A stretch of DNA of 64,000 bases, taken from Apostichopus japonicus (Eukaryota > Echinodermata > Holothuroidea > Aspidochirotida > Stichopodidae). Position 1 is the first letter of the stretch. Each line of letters starts with the position of its first letter. Below, piece after piece: positions 56,450 through 64,000 of this stretch. The notes under the pieces were generated by a model. It worked only from the letters and a program-made list of their open reading frames with translations, had not been told where the DNA came from and searched no databases. A program made the position numbers and the translations under genes. Location: positions 26,240,564 through 26,304,563 of the forward strand of contig NC_092571.1 in NCBI RefSeq assembly GCF_037975245.1. The letters run 5' to 3'.

Positions 56450-59100
56450 TACTTTTGACATCAGTTTTAACTCGTGTTTGTTTCTCTTTTGTTGGTAGAA
56501 GAGGTGTTGACGATATTTCGGTCTTTTTACTTTGCTTTGCGACTCCTACACGGTAAATGCCATCTTGCATGATACTCACAAAGCTTTCACCATACTTGAT
56601 TATCCCCAAAGGAAACCATAATATTTCAATGTTAAAGTTATGCTTATTTTTAATACAGTACTTTAAATTGTTAACGTTGCCTTTCCTTTCGAAAAAAGAT
56701 ATCGACTAATTTTGTGATATGTACGGATGTAAATTTATTCGTCTAATGAGGCCAACTCGAGAAGAAATTCGTTCTTTGTATAGTCAGTATGCAACATTTC
56801 AAAAGTCATAGGATGGACATTACAGATTAGAATTACATGTGCGATTCAGTATTTTATAGTGTAGACCGTGGCGTATCAAATCATGTAGCCACAAAAGATT
56901 GTGACTATTAAAATACTATATAGAGTTCACCCGAATACGCAATATTATCTGACTCAACTAGGCCTTCTGTAAAATCCACCGTAGGTTAGACGAGGCTACA
57001 GTATCGTTAACATGTTGTTCAATTTAACCAATTGGTGTCCAGACTCTGTGTCTATTCTCTGTCACATCCCAAATAACTGTGATTCGTGATTGGCAACAGT
57101 AAATAAGCTTGGATTTTTTTTAAACAGTGATGGGTTTAGTCATGATTTCTTCGTTAATATTGTACTTATCGAACTATAGAAGCTGGTAATGCTTGCTGAA
57201 AACTAAACAGATTTTAAACGAAATATACTCCATTTTACGTGTGTTTGATTATTTTTGTATTATTATCGTGGCCTTTATTATTATCATCGTGTAAAATCTT
57301 ATTACAATCGTGTAAACTTAGTATAGTATGTGTTCTGCATATTATCATAAACATTTGTATTATTATCATATCAGATCACATTATAATCATCAGTTGTGGT
57401 CCTTAATTTTGGTGTTCCATACACATGCAGTGTCGTGTCGAAACTAAAATGTCGTTTCATGACACTGATCAACAGTAAGTGTAATAACTGACGTCACAAT
57501 AGGTCGCGGCAATGTAGCGACTAGTCTGGGTACTGGATCTCTTTGTCGTTTTTTCCCTTACAACAACCAAGTTAGTTCCTGTTCGTTCATATGTGTATAT
57601 AGTTAGTGCAAATACTTTCAGGAACTCTCCCAATTGAAACTGACTGTGTATTCTAATATCCACTTTATCAAAGCGACGCAAAGCAATGACCTATGTGTGT
57701 TAATATAGGACTCTGAAAGATTAGGCTAAGGGAAACTTAACAACAAACTATTTATTATCGATTTTAACTATCATAAATACAAACTGAACGAATACTCAAA
57801 TCAATACTTAACATAACAAGTTGAATAATTTTTTTAACCTGTAGTTGACGAGATGTGTTTAAACTACATATGATATTAAATGACAACGGCTGTTCCACAT
57901 TCTTTAACTTAATTACACACATCGTGGAAGGATAAACTGTGAGATCAATGATAACAAAATAAGACTTAAATTAGATGTTTTCCACGGGGGTTTGCCTAAA
58001 ATTCCCATCATTTCTATGAATTTTATCTCATCTCCCTACAAACAACGGGTAGGGAAATGAGATTATGCATTTCACCCCACGTCAGAAATGTGAGGAAATG
58101 TATGACAGTGCGCGTGTTGGATGTGACACTTATTTGTAAACACCGTAACTCATAATCCTCATGGTGGATTAACTTCATACTAGGTATTGCTTATTGTGTA
58201 CAGTAACCCTATTGTTTCCTGTGACGTTCAGGGATCATGTGGGGTCAACAGAGGTCAGAGTCTGAACATCTTGTAAACAGGATAACTCAAGGAGTACATC
58301 TTTCTTGAACTTCATACAAAGTGTTAGATTTAGCTTGCTGAGTGCAAGAACCCTATTTAAATTAATAGACGTCAAATGTCAAATGAATCCAACAGGTGTC
58401 AAATTATAAAAATCTTTTAAACATCATAACTCCAAAATATAAACTACAATTAATCTGTGAATTATCCAATGCTATGGTAAAATGGTTGGTCAAATTCAGT
58501 TCGGTTTAATATTCTGAAGGGGCTCTATAATTTTTCAACAAAACATGCAGACATCCAGAAAGAGAAATTTGCTTCAAAGAGCTGATAGTCTCAAATGATG
58601 GAACGAAAAAATGCCACAAGGTGTCAACAGGTTATCTAAAAAAATTTCCGTGATGTATACTAGATGACTTTCACTTTGGCAGTAAGTTGTGAACATGTTT
58701 CGCAGTGTATAAACAATGTAACCTTAAGCTATCATTCATTAAAATATATATTAAAAGGATGGTTGGTGACAGAGCTGATTTGCTAGTTCAAAATTTGTAA
58801 GAGAAAATGTCCATTTATCCATATACATCCTATGTGTCTATATTTCACATAGTAAGACTGTTCTTTCTGGATACTGAAACATTTTGAAAAAAAAACTCTA
58901 TACTGTTCAATTCTTACCAGTGGATTAAATGGTTGATTCACAAAAGAGAGTGCTACAAATTAAGAACTGAAAATTTCTGATCTTTTCTGGTTCTTACTTA
59001 ATTCTTGGACAAAAAAATCACTTGCTCCACATTAGTCATATACTTATCTGAAATTTTGAACAAATTGTATAGCAAGGAATCACAAAGCAAACAAGCTTTC
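56450..59100. other. AT-rich stretch, no gene seen
   Basis: Contains TATTATCAT-type simple sequence near 57255-57380. No splice-consistent exon was recognised. Confidence 0.3.
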
Positions 59101-59112
59101 TAATTACAATAT

Positions 59113-59153
59113 GGATTGACATTTCGGTTCCCATGGGACCTTCTTCGGCAATG
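59113..59153 (-). ncRNA. Degenerate hammerhead-like motif
   Basis: Minus strand: ATTG, CCGAAGA, hairpin GGTCCC-ATGGGAACC, GAAA, TGTC, CAAT. The layout is the same as at 36517-36557, with ATTG/CAAT as helix I, but one core base is changed (CUGANGA to CCGANGA), which should abolish cleavage. Confidence 0.35.
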
Positions 59154-59639
59154 GCTAGAGTTGAAGTTAGAGTAAACCCAAGCAAAATGCTTACACAGAT
59201 TGCTGCCCTTACAGGTTTCGTTTTGACAGAAGTTATCCCCTATCTGCCTTTAGGCAACAGATTGCTAGAGCAAACAAACGTAGCAACTCAAAATGCGTAC
59301 GGAGTTCACACTGGTTTTAACTACTGAATGCGAACGAAAACAGTATCATCTTATTTTATAACTTCAATTTACGCAGATTTTGAAAGCATAAAGAGACTCT
59401 TTTTTAGTCTCATTTTCAAAGTGTTTTAAAACATGTTGTTGTCAGTATTCCCAGTATTTCCAAGATGGGGGAAGGGGGGGGGTGTTATATTTATTATATC
59501 GGCTGTACCATAAACTATGTGATTAACCTTGTTATATTTCATCTCTCCAATACTTGCATTGTTACTCGCCGAGCATAACAACAAACTAATGTACTCTTAG
59601 TAATAAATGCATTATAATGCTATCCATATTTTCTGCTTT

Positions 59640-62600
59640 ATCACTATGGTGCGGGCGGTTTTCTTTGGGTAGTCATTTATCTTTGTGATTTGATATGACG
59701 AGATAACGAGCAGGAAAATAGCTTCACTGAGTGTGCTCTCATGTTAAACTGCATGTAAAAAAGGAACGAAGTTTTGTTCAGACATACACTCACAAAATTC
59801 AAAATGTCTTCTTTCTTTTATATGAATAATTGACTAATGACCAATCTTTCAAACTTATTTCCAGAATTGGTGTGGTTATCCTTTTTATGGTCTCGCACAT
59901 ACCACTAATGAATTATGACATGCATATTTGTTGTCATATTTTGAAGCAACATAATTTGTTTATTTTCGATGTAATTCCCAGAAAGATCAAAATCGCATAC
60001 AGCAAACAAAACTTGATTAACTAAATAGTAATACTATCTATAAAAACAGTTGAGCCAGGGCATGTTTAACATACTAAAGTACAGTTATCATATTGATAAA
60101 TTTGAATGATTCTAACTTAACTGCAAAATTAGGTCAAAAATGTGTAGTTTTTAAAATGTCAACCCAAATTATGCTGTGTTTCTGGAAATCTGTAAATCTT
60201 TGACCTACAACCTCATATACATATCGTTATGTTATTCTAAACTTGTCTATCCATTGCACCATCATAATATTACAGATAAGACTATGTCAAAGTAATTAAC
60301 ATAAATTTTGTAACCACCGCTTAGTACTTCCCACATCGTTTGTTGCTCAAACTTTCTATTTTCCCGAAGTTTATTTGATACAAGTACCAGCAACACTTTA
60401 TGATCATGATATTCTAGACAAAGTCACTCCTATCAAGAATAGTGTGTCCATCAAAGTAGAGAAACTACGACCTTGTATAACTGTCATATTGTTTGTTTTC
60501 TCTCTTTGTTCACAGTGTGCAACCATGTATGATTTCGTTCAGGTAATGTCGATGTTTTCCCCTCTGTTAATATGCACACAGTGGCAGGGAATTAAGTTTG
60601 CACAAAATATTCAGTTTTCCTATTTATATAGATTCCGTCACCATCACATTTTATCGATGGCGGTCATAAGAAATCATAAGGTGGAAAACTTCAAAACTGA
60701 AATATGATATTTGATAATATCCAAAGAGTCTTCGACATATGGCAAACATGAATGTATTCCAGCACAATGTGTACAACTATCTAATGTATTTCGCCTACAC
60801 TCCATACCTTTCATTGCCTTTGGCAAAATTAGGCGGTCGCTATGCTCTGCGACCAAAACACTGTACTCATAACTATACTTTGAATCTCTAAGTCGATACG
60901 ACAACGCTCGACTCAAACTGAGGACTCTAACAATGTTGCTTTGTTAGAGATACATTTACATAATAGAGAGTAACGTATTTCTAAAACGCATAGCACATGT
61001 AAATGACGGAACAAAACAAAATAGGTAAATGTGTTAATTGCTGCTTACATAAAACGACTCTTTGGATAGTACGTATTGATTTAATTGAAATTGCTATTTA
61101 TGGCCTTTATCAATAATGAACAGGCGGATTGCTCTTTTTGTCATTTATGTTTGAGACTTCATATGTCTAGATAACGAGCAGGAATAAAGCGTTACTGTGT
61201 TAAGTACAATCTCACGGTGAAACACAAGTACAGTAGTTATCAATTAATTCTCTGAGAACAGATAAGAGTAACATAAGGTGCGGATCGAAATAGTTTTAGT
61301 TTGAACTATTATATATGGTACAAGTAAAAGAGACAACTTCTTGATGTTTAATTCCGTGTTTTGGGGGATAAATAATACCTGACAAATTCTAAAGTAACTA
61401 AATGTCAAAATGGTATCGCATATTTTCTATCCATTGTGCGCTCTCATGTTAAACTGAATGGAAGAATGGAATGATTTATCTTTAAACATACACTCCTAAA
61501 ATTCGAAATGTCTTCTGTTCTTCTATGAAAACTTGACCAATGACCAATCTTTCAAACTTATTTCCAGAATTGATGTAGGAATCCTCTTTATGGTCTTGCA
61601 AATATCACTATTTACTAATGAGATGCATATATGTTGTCATGTTTTGATGCAACATATCTTGTTTATTTTCTAGGTAATTCCTCCAAAAAACATAAAACTT
61701 GCATTCAGCAACAAATTCGGATAAATTAGATCGTCATACTTTCTACAAAAAATGTCAAGCTTGGGCATTTCTAGTACACTACGACATGTATATATTTAAA
61801 AAATCAATCATTTTAATTTATCTGAAAAACTAGGTCAAAAATTGTTATTGTTTCAAATTTTCACCCAATTTTTGCTGTTGTGTTTTGTTAAAATCTGGAA
61901 ATCTTCGACCTGCAACCTCATATACATATTGCCATGTTGTTCTCAAATTATCTATCCATTGCAACATCATAGTTTCGCAGATAGGACTATGTCAAAGTAA
62001 TTAACAAATCAACCTCTATTGGAGAAAACCATTCAGTGTAGAGCGCCGAATACACAATAAAGTTACATATATTTTGTAACAAAGCACAGAACTTCCCACA
62101 GTGTCTGTAGCTCAAACTCTCTATACTCCAAATGTTCAATTGATAGAGTTATCAGCACACTTTATTATCATGATTTTCTAATTCTAAACAAAGTCACTCC
62201 TATCTAGAATTTTCTGTACATCAACATCAGAGAAACTATAACCATGTCCAACTGTCATATTGTTTGTTTCCTATTTTCGTTTACAGCAAGATATGGAACA
62301 TCTCCCTCGGGTAAATCCGAACTCAGAGAGATATTTTCGTTCAGAGTTTGCAACAAAGTATGATTCCGTTAAGGTACCGCAAAATTACTTTTCTCTCTTA
62401 ATGTATACACAACAGCAGAAAACTAAGTTTGCAATAATATTCACTTTTAATATAAATATAAATTTTGTCACCATCACATTTTATCAATGGCGGTTATATG
62501 AAATCAGAGAGGTGGAAATCTTTAAAACTGAAATCTTATGTTTGGTAATTTCCAAATGTCTTCGACATATGGCAAACATGGATGTAGAATGTGTACAACT

Positions 62601-64000
62601 ATCTAACACATTTCGCCTACACTTTATACCTTTCATTGCCTTTGGCTTGACCAAAACACACTCACAACTATACCTGTAAACTCAAAGTCTATAGGACTAA
62701 CCTTTCGACTACAACAATGTTGTTATGATAGAGATACGTATACAAAATTGAGAGAAATGTCTTTATAATACGCAGAGCATCTGTAAATAGCGGAACAAAA
62801 TAAACTAGGTAAATCTGATCAATGCTTTTAACCAATAGAAAACATATTCTTTGGAAGGTATGTATTGATTTAATTTCCAATTGCTATTTATGGCCTTTAT
62901 TAATTATGAACAGACGGTTTGCTCGTTTAGTCATTTATGTATAAAACTTCATATGGCTAGATACCGAGCAGGAGTACAACACTACTGAGTGTGAATAAAA
63001 ACTTACGGTGAATTACGAGTACAGCATAGTTATCAAAGTATTCTCTGAGAACAGAAAAGAGTGACATATTACTATTTGATAATACGATGCATATGTGTTA
63101 TCATGTTTTGATGCAATATATTTTGTTTCTTTTTCGATTTCATTCCCAGAAATATCAAAATCTCATACAGCAAACAAAATCTGATTGATTAAATCGTTAC
63201 ACTATTTAGAAATAAAACAGTTGAGTCAGGTCACAGGTCACAGTTGAGTCACTAGCACACTAAAGTAAAGATTTCTTTTTCAAAGAACCACTGTTATTTT
63301 AATGCAAGACTTGGTCAAAAGTTGTTATTGTTTTAATTCCTCACCCAATTTTTTCTGTGTTTGTTAAAATTTTAAATCTTCGACCTGCAACCTCATATAC
63401 ATATCGTCATGTTGTTCTCATATTGCCTATGTTTTGAACCATCATAGTATCGCAGATTATACTATGTCAAACTAATAAACAAATCGCCCTCTATTGGAGA
63501 AAACCATTTCAGTGTAGAGCGCCGAATACACAATAAAGTTACGTACATTTAGTAGCCAACACAGTTCTTCCCAAATCGTGTGTAGCTCAAAACCTGCATA
63601 ACCCCAATGTTCATTTCATAGAGGTACCAGGAAACCATTTATGATTATGATGACTAAGTCACTCTATAAAGAATTTTCTGTACATCAACATCATGAATTG
63701 TAACCCCGTATAACTGTCATATTGTTTGTTTTCTCTTTTTTCGTTTACAGATTTGTTTGCTACTTCTCGTGGTAATGTCGAAATTACTTTTTCTCTTAAT
63801 ATGTACACAGTGGCAGCGAACCAAATTTTCAAAAATATTGAGTTTTGCTATTAATATAGATATCGTCACCTTCACATGTTATCAATGGCGATTATAAGAA
63901 ATCAGAGAGGGGGAAACCCTCAAAACTTATGTCTTATATTTGGTAATATCCAAATGTCTTCGACATATGGCAAACATAGTTGTAGTATATGTACACCTAT
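59640..64000 (+). repeat. Three diverged tandem copies of a 1.4-1.8-kb segment
   Basis: Anchors recur in order: ATAACGAGCAGGAA (59703, 61163, 62953 as ATACCGAGCAGGA), CAACCTCATATACATAT (60209, 61915, 63387) and CTTCGACATATGGCAAACAT (60730, 62560, 63958). TAGAGCGCCGAATACACAAT is in copies 2 and 3 only. Copy starts are about 59640, 61100 and 62880; the third continues past the window. Each copy has a pyrimidine tract and CAG at the position of the exon at 62287. Confidence 0.85.
62287..62373 (+). CDS. Possible phase 0-0 exon (gene C or other)
   Basis: A pyrimidine-rich acceptor (CTATTTTCGTTTACAG) is followed by 29 open codons (QDMEHLPRVNPNSERYFRSE and following, ending YDSVK) and donor AAG|GTACCG. 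The residue mix is protein-like, and the frame would join directly to the exon at 53293-53358. The same spot in the two neighbouring segment copies (60510 and 63750) is deleted or broken. The donor is only fair. Confidence 0.4.

Overview
The window is animal nuclear DNA. It is AT-rich, its genes are split into many short exons with GT-AG introns, and it is full of SINEs, MITEs, hAT-type transposons, minisatellites and homopolymer runs. The SINE core (TTGGGCAAGGCGCTTTATC-like), the 363-bp TTAA-flanked MITE and the G/C-run hAT elements suggest a marine invertebrate, most likely an echinoderm and perhaps a sea cucumber. That assignment is inference and could not be searched.

No long intact ORF here is a gene. 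The main content was found by joining short exons through splice sites and reading phase. Two neighbouring minus-strand genes emerge. Gene A (16154 down to 3288, 11 exons, 315 codons) and gene B (41977 down to 31002, 10 exons, 289 codons) both encode small single-pass membrane proteins with a signal peptide, a ten-cysteine ectodomain module, a Ser/Thr/Asp/Glu-rich stalk, one transmembrane helix and a short tail. Eight of the ten cysteines have identical spacing in the two proteins, and the exons carrying the signal peptide and the cysteine module have the same phases, so the genes are tandem paralogs. Gene A has an extra phase 1-1 exon encoding one EGF-like domain; gene B has two Thr-rich phase 1-1 stalk exons there instead. 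I do not recognise the family. It vaguely recalls TNF-receptor cysteine-rich repeats but does not fit that signature.

Layout: 1-3.3 kb SINEs and LINE debris; 3.3-16.2 kb gene A, whose introns hold a hAT MITE, a G-rich minisatellite and several SINEs; 16.2-31 kb intergenic, with a head-to-tail MITE array split by a 1.7-kb hAT element and a second nested MITE pair; 31-42 kb gene B, with a 1.85-kb higher-order minisatellite in intron 2 and a hammerhead-ribozyme-like motif in intron 4; 42-53 kb transposon-rich, including a 4.1-kb element with 31-bp inverted repeats and a 9-bp target duplication; 53.3 kb a probable plus-strand first exon (gene C); 56 kb a ~104-bp tandem repeat; 59.6-64 kb three diverged copies of a 1.4-1.8-kb segment, one keeping an open exon that could belong to gene C.
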